NCBI GenBank assembly: GCA_021730635.1
Contig: JAJNNC010000001.1
Coordinates: 186,001-250,000, forward strand
Reading direction: 5' to 3'
Source of the DNA: Catalimonadaceae bacterium JC749
GTDB lineage: Bacteria > Bacteroidota > Bacteroidia > Cytophagales > Cyclobacteriaceae
DNA: 64,000 nt
Shown here: positions 36,385 to 46,125 of the stretch, in pieces
Position numbering within the stretch: the stretch's first letter is position 1
Layout of the letters: every line of letters starts with the position of its first letter
Notes under the pieces: generated by a model
Told to the model about the DNA's origin: nothing
What the model saw: only the letters and a program-made list of their open reading frames with translations
The model's database searches: none
Made by a program: the position numbers and the translations under genes

Positions 36385-37677
36385 TTAGTCAACTGATTTA
36401 ATTTCTTTAGCAAAAAAAGTGATGGACAAGTAGCCTAATGGCACAAAAACAGCAATCATGATAAAGATTGGGGTATAGGAATAATTTTCGGTGATTACCG
36501 GGACCAGAAAATTCATGATGATCACTGAAAAGATACCAACAGTGCCTCCCAACCCGGCCAATGAGCCTACAGACTTACCACTAAACAAGTCGCTTGGAAT
36601 AGTCTGGATATTAGAAATAACAAACTGAAACCCAAAGAGCACTACTGCTACTATAGCCACAAATTTTATGGCGGTGTTGCCATACAAAATGGTTGCCGCC
36701 ATTCCCAGGAACATAATGATACACCCAATGAGTATGGTTTGCTTTCTTGCTTTATCTATTGATGCTCCATTAATCATTAATCTGCCTGAGTAGTACCCTC
36801 CAGCAAGACTTCCGAGCGCTGCCCCCACATAAGGGACCCATGCCATGAGACCAATTTCTTTTACATCGAATCCGTATACATCGGCGAGATAAATCGGCAT
36901 CCATCCGACAAAAAGCCACCAGATCGGCTCAATAAAAAACCGGGAAGCCAGCACGGCCCATGATTCACGATGTGAAAGAATAGCCGGCATACTGAGGCCA
37001 GGTTTGTCAGCTGCTTTTTCTTTTTGTTGCATCCCGGACAGAATATGGTCTCTTTCCTCATCGGTGATCCAGCTATGTTTTGCTGGTAGTGCTTTATTAA
37101 AAATCAACCAGGGAATGACCCATATTAACCCCAGTACCCCTAGCAACACGAAGGTCATTTGCCATCCTATGGCAACCCACACAACTGCTATGAGTGGCGG
37201 GGCAACAATTGAACCCATGGCCGCTCCGGAATTAAAGATACCTTGTGCCAACGCCCGTTCTTTCACAGGAAACCATTCTGCATTACTCTTAACAGCACCC
37301 GGCCAGTTACCTGCTTCGCCCAATCCCAGGAGTACCCTGAAAAAACTGAAGGTAAGCACGCTTCTTGCCAGTGCATGCAAGGCAGTTGCCAACCCCCAGA
37401 CCGTAATTGAAACGACAAACCCTAACCGGGTTCCGATTTTGTCAAACATCTTCCCTGAAACCGATTGCCCAATAGCATAGGCTACCAGGAAAACATTAAG
37501 GATCAGAGCGTAATCGTTCTTATCCATTCCCAGGTCACTGGAAATGTCGGGCCACATAATAGCCAATGCTGAACGGTCTATGTAGTTGATAATGGTTGCC
37601 AGGCAGACCAGTCCGATGATCCACCAGCGTAGCCCATTAATCTTCAGCAGTTTGGGTTTTTTAGTCTTGGTTTCCAA
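36385..37677 (-). CDS. MFS transporter, anion:cation symporter type (hexuronate/glucarate-like)
   Basis: This 430-residue protein has 12 hydrophobic helices. The start INGLRWWIIGLVCLATIINYIDRSALAIMWP and GEAGNWPGAVKSNAEWFPVKERALAQGIFNSGA are the signature segments of the ACS family that carries hexuronates and sugar acids. It should import unsaturated monouronates or DEH from the periplasm. Its first 17 bases overlap the end of kdgF, so expression is tightly linked to the lyase operon. Confidence 0.9.
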   Translation of the reverse strand: METKTKKPKLLKINGLRWWIIGLVCLATIINYIDRSALAIMWPDISSDLGMDKNDYALILNVFLVAYAIGQSVSGKMFDKIGTRLGFVVSITVWGLATALHALARSVLTFSFFRVLLGLGEAGNWPGAVKSNAEWFPVKERALAQGIFNSGAAMGSIVAPPLIAVVWVAIGWQMTFVLLGVLGLIWVIPWLIFNKALPAKHSWITDEERDHILSGMQQKEKAADKPGLSMPAILSHRESWAVLASRFFIEPIWWLFVGWMPIYLADVYGFDVKEIGLMAWVPYVGAALGSLAGGYYSGRLMINGASIDKARKQTILIGCIIMFLGMAATILYGNTAIKFVAIVAVVLFGFQFVISNIQTIPSDLFSGKSVGSLAGLGGTVGIFSVIIMNFLVPVITENYSYTPIFIMIAVFVPLGYLSITFFAKEIKSVD

Positions 37678-38035
37678 AATATGATGGTTTTTTACCTGTT
37701 AGAAAATCTTCTCTTACCGGGCTGAAAGTATCAATTAACATTCCTGCTTCAAGGCACACGGCACTGTGTAATAGGTTCGGTTCGATATATACGCCATCTC
37801 TTCCACTGACAATTTGCTTGACCCCATCGATCTCAAATTGAAATTTTCCTGACACACAATAAGTGGCCTGTGTATGAAAATGGCTGTGAGGTGTGCCTAA
37901 AGCGCCCTTCTCAAACTTGACGAGTACCATCATGATCTGATTATCATAGCCGAGGATTTTTCTAGAAACGCCTCCTCCAAGATCTTCCCAGTTCATGCCT
38001 TCTGTTAAAATGTACTTTTCACTATTTCTTTCCAT
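37661..38035 (-). CDS. kdgF: KdgF-type cupin
   Basis: The protein has 124 residues and is a single cupin. Metal ligands are visible in PHSHFHTQATYCVSG (His-x-His and Gln) and NLLHSAV (His). KdgF helps turn the 4,5-unsaturated monouronate released by pectin or alginate lyases into its linear keto form, the substrate of the downstream reductase. No signal peptide is seen, so it works in the cytoplasm. Its ATG lies inside the end of the PL17 gene (14-base overlap) and its end overlaps the MFS gene. Confidence 0.87.
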   Translation of the reverse strand: MERNSEKYILTEGMNWEDLGGGVSRKILGYDNQIMMVLVKFEKGALGTPHSHFHTQATYCVSGKFQFEIDGVKQIVSGRDGVYIEPNLLHSAVCLEAGMLIDTFSPVREDFLTGKKPSYFGNQD

Positions 38036-40280
38036 TATTAATATGTTTTTTAAAATGATAAACTCCTTTCCATTTCAAGGGACCCATTGTAGTTGTGAGT
38101 GAGTGCTGGCTGTTCTCCTGTTTATCATTAAGCGAGAATGCAAACTGATAAAGCTCACCGCTCTTGAGTTGAAATTGAATGGCGACATAATCCGCTGATT
38201 CATGAAGTACTTTCAGATCGGTGACGGATGTAAATGAGTTGATTGGAATCTCACTGGCGTAGTCATAAGTGCCATGCATCTCATAGAGGCTGGCAAAAGT
38301 TGTGTTACCTCCTTTTCTCCTATGAATTAAGCCCGGATCTCTTCGCAGGTTGAAATTGGGATCATTGGCCCCTATCCTGGTCAATAGCAGCTCATCTCCC
38401 TCACGAATATCAGCGTTCATGGTGAAGAATCTTCCATGGTTGAACCAGGTAAACCTTAATACATCCCCTTCAAGAGCAGTTTGACCTTCCTGCCACAAAT
38501 GCTGGTAACCATCATTGGTACCCATGGGGGTCAAGCTGTTGTTCGTTTCAATTTCCTGATTTGTTGACATGAGCCCACCTACATAGTAAAGCGGCAAGTC
38601 GTATCTCGTATTTTCAGGAGCCTGAACTGAGAAAAGATCAATGATGATTGGGTTTTCTAATTCCTCAATGCTTACGACTGCCATGGTCCGCTGCATCACA
38701 ATGCTGTCATAAGCATTCAACTCTTTAGCGCTCATGATCTGTATGGTATCACCCGGCAAAAAGAAATAGGGGGTACCAGCAAATTTGTCAGCTGCCTTCA
38801 CATTATGATCAAATTGCGAATCCTTGTTAATAACAAGCGTATTATGCGCGACTGTCTCCTTCGCCCAGCTATGATTTTCTTTCAGGTACCCTCCACCATC
38901 TTTATGCTCTATGTTCACCCAACGTGCCGAACCATAATCCTGGATGACCTCACCAAGTTCATCGTATAGCAGGAATCCCAACCGGTCGAAATGGCCGTGT
39001 CCCATACCATGTTTGGCATATTTCATGACCAGGGTCAGACCATCAGCTCGGATAATGCCAATAGCGCCTTCATCACCCATCGCACCGTCGGTAAGTTCCA
39101 GGCTTTTGTATTCATAGGGTTTTGCTTTCCCCTCAGCGATTGCTTTTGCAGCAGCCAGGCCGGAATTATCTAACGGAACCCTGCCCTGATCCTTGATAAT
39201 GGAAAGCAATTGTGGATCGTTTCCACCACAATGATAGGCCATACTCACAGCATAGACGAGCTCTCGGGAGGCCAGGGACATCCCCTTCTGTGCATCATTG
39301 ATAGGAAAAAACTCTCCCTGTGCGTTCGTTTGATTAATCAGGGCATAAATTGCTTTAATTAACAAACGATCCCGATAGTTTAGAATTTCTAATCCAGGTT
39401 TCTTATTGGCTAAAGCCTGGGCAAAAACCAGGAACGGATAGATGGCGTACCGTTGGTAATAAGGCCCTTCCGTGTAATAGCCATCTGGAGAAAAGGAGTG
39501 ATCAATTTGTGCTAAAAACCCACCTTCTTTATATCCTTTTAATTCAATGGTGCCTCCATCGTTATCAGATTTCAGCTTCACAGAATCGTCGATGTCAAAT
39601 GCATAAAGGGCCCTGTCAATGAGTTCTTCATCGTCCATCACCAAACCAATCATCCCTACCGCTACATTTCCCCACGCGCTATGATTATGGATACGATTAA
39701 AGAACCTGGGGTTTTCAATGGAGATGAAATCAGCGTAAGGTCTGAAAAGCTCAGTATTCAGTCTGGTTTTTGTTTCCTCATCTAACCAGTCGTAAATGCA
39801 GTCGTACCCCTGACTGGTATAAACCAGCCAGTTCGCATCATTGAGGCATTGCCAGAAAAACTTTCCCGGGGCATAAGACCGTGTGGCTGGATGTTTACCC
39901 AGTTTTGGGAATATTTCTGCGTACTCGAGAAGCATATCCCGTATGTAGACCGCGTATTTTTCCTCACCGGTAATCTGAAACAGTACCCCTGCTTTCTGCA
40001 TGGTGAAGAAGTTGGCCTTATGTCTTTCATGGGTATATCCACCAGCCAGGTCTTTAGGAATTGGAACATCAATACCTGCTTCAATTTCTGCGTCTACTTG
40101 CTCACGAGCAGTTTCAAATGATTGATCGAAAAGGGGTACCTTTCCCAGACTTGCTCGCATGTTGGTAACCCCTTCCACTGTTAAAATAAGGTTTGGGTGC
40201 TCCTGTCCGGCATGAACCTGTTCCTGCTCCGCATGAGCGAACAAGAGAAAAACTAGCGATAGGATCGAGACTAACTTCAT
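38022..40280 (-). CDS. Oligoalginate lyase, polysaccharide lyase family 17
   Basis: This 752-residue protein has a signal peptide (VSILSLVFLLFAHA) but no lipobox, so it is probably periplasmic. It has an alpha/alpha-toroid domain with GGYTHERHK near 80-88, the catalytic Asn199/His200 (NHSAWGN), the Tyr-rich YYTEGPYYQRYAIYP near 268-282, and then a heparinase II/III-like beta domain (GMGHGHFDRLGFLLYD). These are hallmarks of exo-type PL17 enzymes that release unsaturated monomers from alginate oligomers. It overlaps the small lipoprotein gene upstream by four bases and kdgF downstream by 14. Confidence 0.9.
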   Translation of the reverse strand: MKLVSILSLVFLLFAHAEQEQVHAGQEHPNLILTVEGVTNMRASLGKVPLFDQSFETAREQVDAEIEAGIDVPIPKDLAGGYTHERHKANFFTMQKAGVLFQITGEEKYAVYIRDMLLEYAEIFPKLGKHPATRSYAPGKFFWQCLNDANWLVYTSQGYDCIYDWLDEETKTRLNTELFRPYADFISIENPRFFNRIHNHSAWGNVAVGMIGLVMDDEELIDRALYAFDIDDSVKLKSDNDGGTIELKGYKEGGFLAQIDHSFSPDGYYTEGPYYQRYAIYPFLVFAQALANKKPGLEILNYRDRLLIKAIYALINQTNAQGEFFPINDAQKGMSLASRELVYAVSMAYHCGGNDPQLLSIIKDQGRVPLDNSGLAAAKAIAEGKAKPYEYKSLELTDGAMGDEGAIGIIRADGLTLVMKYAKHGMGHGHFDRLGFLLYDELGEVIQDYGSARWVNIEHKDGGGYLKENHSWAKETVAHNTLVINKDSQFDHNVKAADKFAGTPYFFLPGDTIQIMSAKELNAYDSIVMQRTMAVVSIEELENPIIIDLFSVQAPENTRYDLPLYYVGGLMSTNQEIETNNSLTPMGTNDGYQHLWQEGQTALEGDVLRFTWFNHGRFFTMNADIREGDELLLTRIGANDPNFNLRRDPGLIHRRKGGNTTFASLYEMHGTYDYASEIPINSFTSVTDLKVLHESADYVAIQFQLKSGELYQFAFSLNDKQENSQHSLTTTMGPLKWKGVYHFKKHINNGKK

Positions 40281-40516
40281 CTGTTTGCGATTATTTTTTC
40301 AGCCATACAAAGTTCACCCATAGTCTTCATCCCATCAGAGCCTTTGCTGTAAGTGATTTTTACATCACTATTCGCTTTACAGGATTTAATCGACATTTTG
40401 ACAACAGGGGTCACGGATGACTCTTTGCAAGACAGCACCCAACTATAAGTTGCTATAAGCATGAGAGGGCAACAGTATTTTCTCAATGTAGCCTGTATAA
40501 AATTTTTAACTGGCAT
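40277..40516 (-). CDS. Small putative lipoprotein at the head of the PL17 operon
   Basis: The frame codes for 79 residues. CPLMLIATYSWVLSCKESS looks like a lipoprotein signal with Cys at about residue 30. The mature part is short and basic with two further Cys. I do not recognise a family; it could be the remnant of a larger lyase or binding protein, or a true small lipoprotein. Its stop overlaps the PL17 start (ATGA), and SusD ends 78 bp upstream, so it is positioned as a translated leader between SusD and PL17. Confidence 0.45.
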   Translation of the reverse strand: MPVKNFIQATLRKYCCPLMLIATYSWVLSCKESSVTPVVKMSIKSCKANSDVKITYSKGSDGMKTMGELCMAEKIIANR

Positions 40517-40594
40517 TAACGTGTAGTTTAATCGGAAAAATATCTGTGAAATCAGTTAACAAAGGGCAACTTTTGCTGCGCTTTGTTAGCATTT

Positions 40595-41932
40595 CTATTG
40601 AGCGTAACCAGGGTTTTGAGTTATTACTCCATCAGAGGCCAATACTTCCGAAGGTGGAATGGGAAACAGATAATAATTCGGATCGATGATTTGTCCCATC
40701 TCGGCATCTACAGTTCCGGTTCTCACTAAATCAAACCACCGCTGACCTTCCAAAGCCAGTTCCAGTCTTCTTTCATCATAGATGGCCTGTCTCACCAATT
40801 CCTGGGTGTTAAGCACTGTATGATCGAGAACATTTAATCCAGCTCTGACCCGGATAGGATCCAATACATCCAGTGCTGCTTCTCTTGCGGCATCTGTATC
40901 AGCATTCTCATTCACTGCTTCAGCATAAAGTAGAAGGATATCCGACAATCTCAGCTCGATGAAGTCCTGTTCCAAACCCCCGGTATATTTAATACCAGTT
41001 CTGGCTTCCTCATCAATGGTCAACGCTTTTCGCAAATCTATTCCTCCCCCTGCAGTACTACTGGCATCAAAAGCAGCCGTTAAGTCTGGATCTAGTGGAA
41101 AGTCAGACTTTGGATCCTGTCCGGCAAACCATCCAGGAAATTCAGTGGCAAGGGCCGTATAGGCATCGCTATATGAAGTAGAAAACTGGGTAGCAAAAAG
41201 GGTTTCTGAACTCTCGTCAGTTACCACATTGGCAAAGTCAGCTTCCAGCACAACACCCGCTGAAGCGGCATTATTAATCACAGTGGCAAGCACGTCTTCT
41301 GCATTCTGAAAGTCGCCGATATGCATATAAACCTTGCCTAACAATGCGCTGGCCGCAATTTGAGACGTCCGGCCACTAGTAATCTCTGAGTTATCCAAAC
41401 TCATTATTGCATCTTGCAAATCAGGAATGATCACCTCGCTATAAATAGTTTCAGCTGGTTGTCTGGGCAAAATAGAAGGATCCGATACACTTGGTGTAGC
41501 TTCCAGATTCACGGTAACATCACCGAAAACTTTCACCAGCTTAAAGTATGACAATGCTCTAAGAAACTGCGCCTCACCTACTTCAACAGGGTCTTTTGAA
41601 TTCTCAATCACGTTATTCGCACTCAAAATTGCTTTGTACAAATTACTATACATCGGACGAAAGAATAATCCATCCATTTCCAGGATATCCGTATTAAATC
41701 GGTCAAAAGATGGGTAAGGCTCTTCAATCATCAGCATATTATCTGACCTGAAATCGCCCATGACCGCCAATGGCGTTGCCGAGCCTGTCTGATAATAATA
41801 TGCGGCATTTAATACTTGAGAGTAATCGGTTAAAGAATTTGAGGCAACCAGGTTAGGGGGTGTCTGATCTAAATCATTTTCACATGATGTTATTAAAAAC
41901 ACGGACACCACTAACATATATAGCTTTTTCAT
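40595..41932 (-). CDS. SusD/RagB-family glycan-binding lipoprotein
   Basis: I start at the ATG at 41932 (MKKLYMLVVSVFLITSC), 445 residues; the longer frame adds eight residues and hides the signal. The lipobox is LITSC with Cys17, so the protein is anchored to the outer membrane. The SusD pattern includes the TPR-like helices (AQFLRALSYFKLVKVFGDV) and the C-terminal IYDERRLELALEGQRWFDLVRTG. It should sit as a lid on the SusC channel and bind alginate oligomers. It follows SusC by ten bases and is followed by the PL17 operon. Confidence 0.93.
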   Translation of the reverse strand: MKKLYMLVVSVFLITSCENDLDQTPPNLVASNSLTDYSQVLNAAYYYQTGSATPLAVMGDFRSDNMLMIEEPYPSFDRFNTDILEMDGLFFRPMYSNLYKAILSANNVIENSKDPVEVGEAQFLRALSYFKLVKVFGDVTVNLEATPSVSDPSILPRQPAETIYSEVIIPDLQDAIMSLDNSEITSGRTSQIAASALLGKVYMHIGDFQNAEDVLATVINNAASAGVVLEADFANVVTDESSETLFATQFSTSYSDAYTALATEFPGWFAGQDPKSDFPLDPDLTAAFDASSTAGGGIDLRKALTIDEEARTGIKYTGGLEQDFIELRLSDILLLYAEAVNENADTDAAREAALDVLDPIRVRAGLNVLDHTVLNTQELVRQAIYDERRLELALEGQRWFDLVRTGTVDAEMGQIIDPNYYLFPIPPSEVLASDGVITQNPGYAQ

Positions 41933-41942
41933 GACTTTTAAA

Positions 41943-44900
41943 TTAAAAATTAACATTTAGACCTAGCGTGAAACTTCTCACAATGGGACTTGCCCCTTCC
42001 TGATACCCATAGGTGGTGGGTCCTAAATAACCAGAATTCGTAGTTTCTACACCCTCCGGGTTGAAAGAGGTATATTCGTCAGAAAATAAATACAACAAGT
42101 TGGTAGCAGCAGCATATACTCTTACTGACGTAAGCCCTACGTTTGCGACCCATTCCGGATTGAGCGTATAGCCTACCGTCAGGTTTCTCAAGGCTATAAA
42201 AGACGCATCCTGCACCAAGGCCCCGTGAGCAAATCTAGTCTGCGTATAAAATTCTCCGTTATGATCAGCAATGCCGTCCTGATCCGCATCAAAACTTTCC
42301 CGTACGCGGCCACCAAATTGTGATTTCCAGTATATGGGGTCAATGTTGTAAACTTCAGCTCCCTGAGAACCTTGGAATTGGAATGAAAAATCAAAATTCC
42401 TGTAGTTCATTTGAGAATTCAAGCCCCAGTAAAAATCAGGCGTATTTGATCCCAACTTCACAAAATCTTCCTCGTTGATTTGTCCATCGTTGTTTTGATC
42501 TACGACATAATATTCCGAGCTGTTTATCCCGATATTTCGGGTTGGGTCGGCTATAAACGCTGATTCTACTTCACCAGTGACTTCCAATCCCCACATCTCA
42601 CCAATTTCCCCGCCAACATAATTTCTCCACTGAGGTCCCCTGCCGCTTGGTCCACCATAAACCACTCGTGGCAGTTCTTCCAGGTCACCCAGGCTGGTGA
42701 TTTCGCTGTTAACAGTGGAAAGGTTTGCATTCACATTCCAGTTGAAATCAGTTTTTTCAATGATCACTGCGCCCAAATTAAATTCTATCCCTGAACTTTG
42801 CACATCACCACGATTAAGTACTATAGAAGGGGTGCCTAGAACTTCTGAAACACTTTGATTAATTAACATGTCCTCAATATCCGAAGTGTAATAATCCACA
42901 CCCAGGGTAAAACGGTTACCAATTAAGCCAATATTGAAACCGAAGTTGGTCTCGGTATTGCTCTGCCAGGTAAGATTTTCGTTTGCTATGTTTTCAGGAA
43001 TAAGGAACCCTGTTCCCAAAGCAGTTGCCTGGGTGGACAAAAGGCTTAATGCATCGTATGCGCCCAGAAAAGAGGTTGTTCCCAATGTTCCTCTGCTAAA
43101 TCGTAGCTTTAAATTGCTTATAAGGTTTGAGTTAAAGAAGGATTCATTATGGATATTCCATCCTAAAGAAACGGCAGGGAATGTCTCAAAACGATTATTC
43201 TCACCGAAACGGGAATCGCCGTCTCTTCTCAGTGATACGGAAGCTAAATAACGGTCGGCATAGGCATAGTTGACCCTCCCAAATATGCTCCGTCTCGAAA
43301 TCGTTTCATCTCGCTCAGATACAGTAATATCAGCTGGTTCAATGAAGGAATAGTCTACTGGCAGATCAATCGGTAAGTTAGTACCTCTGATCGTAGTTCC
43401 TGTTATATAGAAATTTTGAAATTCTAATCCAGCTACCGCAGATAGCTCATGATCCCCAAAGGATTTGTTAAAATTCAAAGTGGTCTCACTCAATACAGAA
43501 GACCTTTTAGTGTCTATTTGGTCCAGGGCAGACTGATTGCTTCGTTCCTGAGCATCTGCCAGCACCCCCCGCCAATAGTAATCCTGCATATCGCTGAGGT
43601 CGGCACCCAGCACTGTTTTGATATTTAAACCATCTATGATGCTGTATTGTAGGTAGGAAAAAGCATTAGCGAAATACGTTCTCTCAGTACTTTCTGCATA
43701 ATCTAGTTTAGCGGCAGGACCACTATCACTAGTTCCTCCGATTCCATTCTCGCTTCGGCCATAGTGCCAGTCATGCGCGATTTCTCCCGGTTGCAAATCA
43801 TAGATGCTGGAAACAATATTTCCGTTTCCTCTGTATCCTTCATCAAATGGCGATAAGCCCAATGACTGTCCCTGCTGATCCAGCGCCTGTACAAACGCAA
43901 TGGACGCATCGGTGTGATAAATCGGATGAATACTGTAGGCCCTGAGGAGATCTCGCATATCGTGAGGCACACGCTCCTGCTGGCCAATAAATCCGTTAAA
44001 GCTTAACCCCGCCTTGAATTTGTCGCTGAGGTTAGCATCAACGTTCAAACGGCCGTTGTATCGTTCAAATCCCTGTCTCCTTACGATACCTTCCGTATTC
44101 AGGTAACCCAGGGAAGCAAACACATTTATCTCATCACTTCCCCCTCTCATACTTATGTCATGGCTGTGGGTCATACCCTCACGAAATAGCCAGTCTTCCA
44201 TACTCACTACATCAGGTGCATCCCGGTAGGCATTTAACCTGTAATTCACCAATTCCGGATCGACTTCAGAAAGATCGTAAGCATCAGTTTGTAAATCACT
44301 GGCCCATTCACCGGCTGTTTTAAGCATTTCAATGTCATCCACATATTTGCTTGACCAGCTCGTGTAACCGTTGTAGCTAAAGCTCAGCCCACCTCTGCCC
44401 TTTTTCGTGGTAACCAGGATCACGCCGTTGGCTCCCCTGGAACCATAAATAGCAGCCGAAGCAGCATCTTTCAATACCTCGATACTTTCAATATCATTTG
44501 GATTCACCGTGGCTAGGCTGCCCGAAATTGGATACCCATCTACCACAATGAGTGGGTTGGAGTCTCCAGATAAAGAAGAAGCAGCCCTAATTTGAATCCG
44601 GGGATCGGCACCGGGTTCACCGCTTTGATTTTGAATCAGAACACCCGGCATCTTGCCGGCAAGCGCATCGTCTACCCGTGGAGCTTGAATGGCTGCTATA
44701 TCTTCACCGCCTACTTGTGCAATTGCACCAGTGTTATGTGATTTTTTCCGGGTACCATACCCTACCACGATAACTTCTTCCAGTTGTTCAAGGTCTTCCA
44801 TAAGGGTAACATCAATCGTACTTCTGCCGTCTACAGCAATTTCCTGCGTTTCATATCCAACATACGAAATGATCAGAACCGCATCGTCGCCCACACTTAA

Positions 44901-45113
44901 TGAATAGTTTCCCTCAATATCGGTGACTGTTCCTTTAGATGTCCCTTTTTCAAGGATCGACACACCAGGTACTCCTAACCTGCTTTCATCCACAATTGTA
45001 CCTCCTACAGTATGCTGTGCCACTGAAACTGCAGAGATACAAAGAGCCAAAACCAGTATGAGCGTTAACCTCATAATCAGTTTGAGCAATACAGATTTTA
45101 AATTATTTTCCAT
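41943..45113 (-). CDS. SusC/RagA-family TonB-linked outer-membrane transporter
   Basis: This 1056-residue protein has a signal peptide (RLTLILVLALCISAVSVAQ), a carboxypeptidase-like regulatory domain at about 33-110 (GGTIVDESRLGVPGVSILEKG), the SusC-specific EEVIVVGYGTRKK segment, a plug domain (LIVVDGYPISGS, IEVLKDAASAAIYGSRGANGV) and a beta-barrel ending in Phe. It should import oligosaccharides, here alginate oligomers by context, into the periplasm. It is the first gene of the SusCD-PL17 unit. A palindrome at 45319-45339 lies about 205 bp upstream. Confidence 0.94.
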   Translation of the reverse strand: MENNLKSVLLKLIMRLTLILVLALCISAVSVAQHTVGGTIVDESRLGVPGVSILEKGTSKGTVTDIEGNYSLSVGDDAVLIISYVGYETQEIAVDGRSTIDVTLMEDLEQLEEVIVVGYGTRKKSHNTGAIAQVGGEDIAAIQAPRVDDALAGKMPGVLIQNQSGEPGADPRIQIRAASSLSGDSNPLIVVDGYPISGSLATVNPNDIESIEVLKDAASAAIYGSRGANGVILVTTKKGRGGLSFSYNGYTSWSSKYVDDIEMLKTAGEWASDLQTDAYDLSEVDPELVNYRLNAYRDAPDVVSMEDWLFREGMTHSHDISMRGGSDEINVFASLGYLNTEGIVRRQGFERYNGRLNVDANLSDKFKAGLSFNGFIGQQERVPHDMRDLLRAYSIHPIYHTDASIAFVQALDQQGQSLGLSPFDEGYRGNGNIVSSIYDLQPGEIAHDWHYGRSENGIGGTSDSGPAAKLDYAESTERTYFANAFSYLQYSIIDGLNIKTVLGADLSDMQDYYWRGVLADAQERSNQSALDQIDTKRSSVLSETTLNFNKSFGDHELSAVAGLEFQNFYITGTTIRGTNLPIDLPVDYSFIEPADITVSERDETISRRSIFGRVNYAYADRYLASVSLRRDGDSRFGENNRFETFPAVSLGWNIHNESFFNSNLISNLKLRFSRGTLGTTSFLGAYDALSLLSTQATALGTGFLIPENIANENLTWQSNTETNFGFNIGLIGNRFTLGVDYYTSDIEDMLINQSVSEVLGTPSIVLNRGDVQSSGIEFNLGAVIIEKTDFNWNVNANLSTVNSEITSLGDLEELPRVVYGGPSGRGPQWRNYVGGEIGEMWGLEVTGEVESAFIADPTRNIGINSSEYYVVDQNNDGQINEEDFVKLGSNTPDFYWGLNSQMNYRNFDFSFQFQGSQGAEVYNIDPIYWKSQFGGRVRESFDADQDGIADHNGEFYTQTRFAHGALVQDASFIALRNLTVGYTLNPEWVANVGLTSVRVYAAATNLLYLFSDEYTSFNPEGVETTNSGYLGPTTYGYQEGASPIVRSFTLGLNVNF

Positions 45114-45318
45114 AATAAAGAATAGATTGTTGTGATAATTACAAAATGAGGGGAGTGAAACGTAGGCGGGACGATTACTACAGGGTTCTGCTCAGGACAG
45201 AATAATATTATTATGCCTTGCTATTGACAAGCATCTTTAATAGTTTTGTAGAAATCAAGGAGCCTTAGAAAGATACCGATCGCCAAATTGATATTTTACC
45301 GCTCCACTCAGATTTGAC

Positions 45319-45339
45319 GGATTAACCACTGGTTAATCC
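45319..45339. promoter_or_regulatory. Palindrome upstream of susC, candidate FadR-type operator
   Basis: GGATTAACCA (45319-45328) and TGGTTAATCC (45330-45339) are perfect inverted copies around one C. Each half is an 8/10 match to TGGTTAACCA, the palindrome found in front of both FadR genes. It is followed by TTTTT on the plus strand, so it could instead form a hairpin, but no plus-strand gene precedes it. It lies 43 bp beyond the end of the first FadR gene. Confidence 0.5.
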
Positions 45340-45381
45340 TTTTTAATTTTACTTAGGTTGTATTTTTCTCCATAGGCTTAT

Positions 45382-46125
45382 TTAGATTAAGGAGCCATTA
45401 CCGTTAAGTGTCTGACCATTTTTAACTGTTTTGACATATTCACTTATATCCTTCAAATGCTCTTTAATAGCCTGACCGGCTTTTTCAGGGTCTCTGTCAA
45501 TAATGAACTGCAAAAGTTGCTCGTGTTGCTTCACAGCTAATCCAGCCCTGCCTTCTCCACATACATTATGCTTCTTGAAATACTGCATGATGTCAGGCGT
45601 AATGATTAACATTAAAGACGTCAGAACTGAATTTTTGCTGGCTTCTGCTACCTTCAAATGAAACAAAAGATCTTCTTCGACAGCATCTTCTTCCAACTCT
45701 ATCTTCCTTCTGTGTGTGTGCAGCGCATTCTCAATTTCTATGATATCCTGATTCGTTCTGTTTTCTGCTGCTAACTGCACGATGTTCGTTTCAAGAATTA
45801 CCCGGGTTTCAACCAATGATCTGAAATCCCGGCCTTGGATATTTAATACATCGGTAATAAGTCCTTCCAATGCGGGCATCCCGAGTCCTGACACTACTGT
45901 ACCACTTTGTGGTAATGTTTTCAGAAGGCCGTAGAACTCCAGTTTTCTACGTGCTTCCCTAAGGTGGGTTCGACCCACCCCCAATTTTTCACTCAACTTA
46001 CGCTCCGATGGCAGACGATCCCCAGGCTTTAGCTGACCTGAAGTGATTAGTCCCCTGATCTGGTTAATTATTTTATCGACCGGGGATTCAACTTTGATGG
46101 GGAAAAAGCTATTAAGTAACTCCAT
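45382..46125 (-). CDS. FadR/GntR-family transcriptional regulator (copy 1)
   Basis: The protein has 247 residues. The winged helix-turn-helix occupies about residues 12-80 (GQLKPGDRLPSERKLSEKLG, GVGRTHLREARRKLEFYGLL) and the alpha-helical FCD ligand domain follows (LVETRVILETNIVQLAA, LLFHLKVAEASKN), with Asp and His metal ligands likely. FadR/UxuR-type regulators respond to sugar acids. It lies between the PL6 gene and susC and is a close paralog of 49184-49930. Two palindromes just upstream of its start suggest autoregulation, and it probably controls the alginate genes. Confidence 0.9.
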   Translation of the reverse strand: MELLNSFFPIKVESPVDKIINQIRGLITSGQLKPGDRLPSERKLSEKLGVGRTHLREARRKLEFYGLLKTLPQSGTVVSGLGMPALEGLITDVLNIQGRDFRSLVETRVILETNIVQLAAENRTNQDIIEIENALHTHRRKIELEEDAVEEDLLFHLKVAEASKNSVLTSLMLIITPDIMQYFKKHNVCGEGRAGLAVKQHEQLLQFIIDRDPEKAGQAIKEHLKDISEYVKTVKNGQTLNGNGSLI

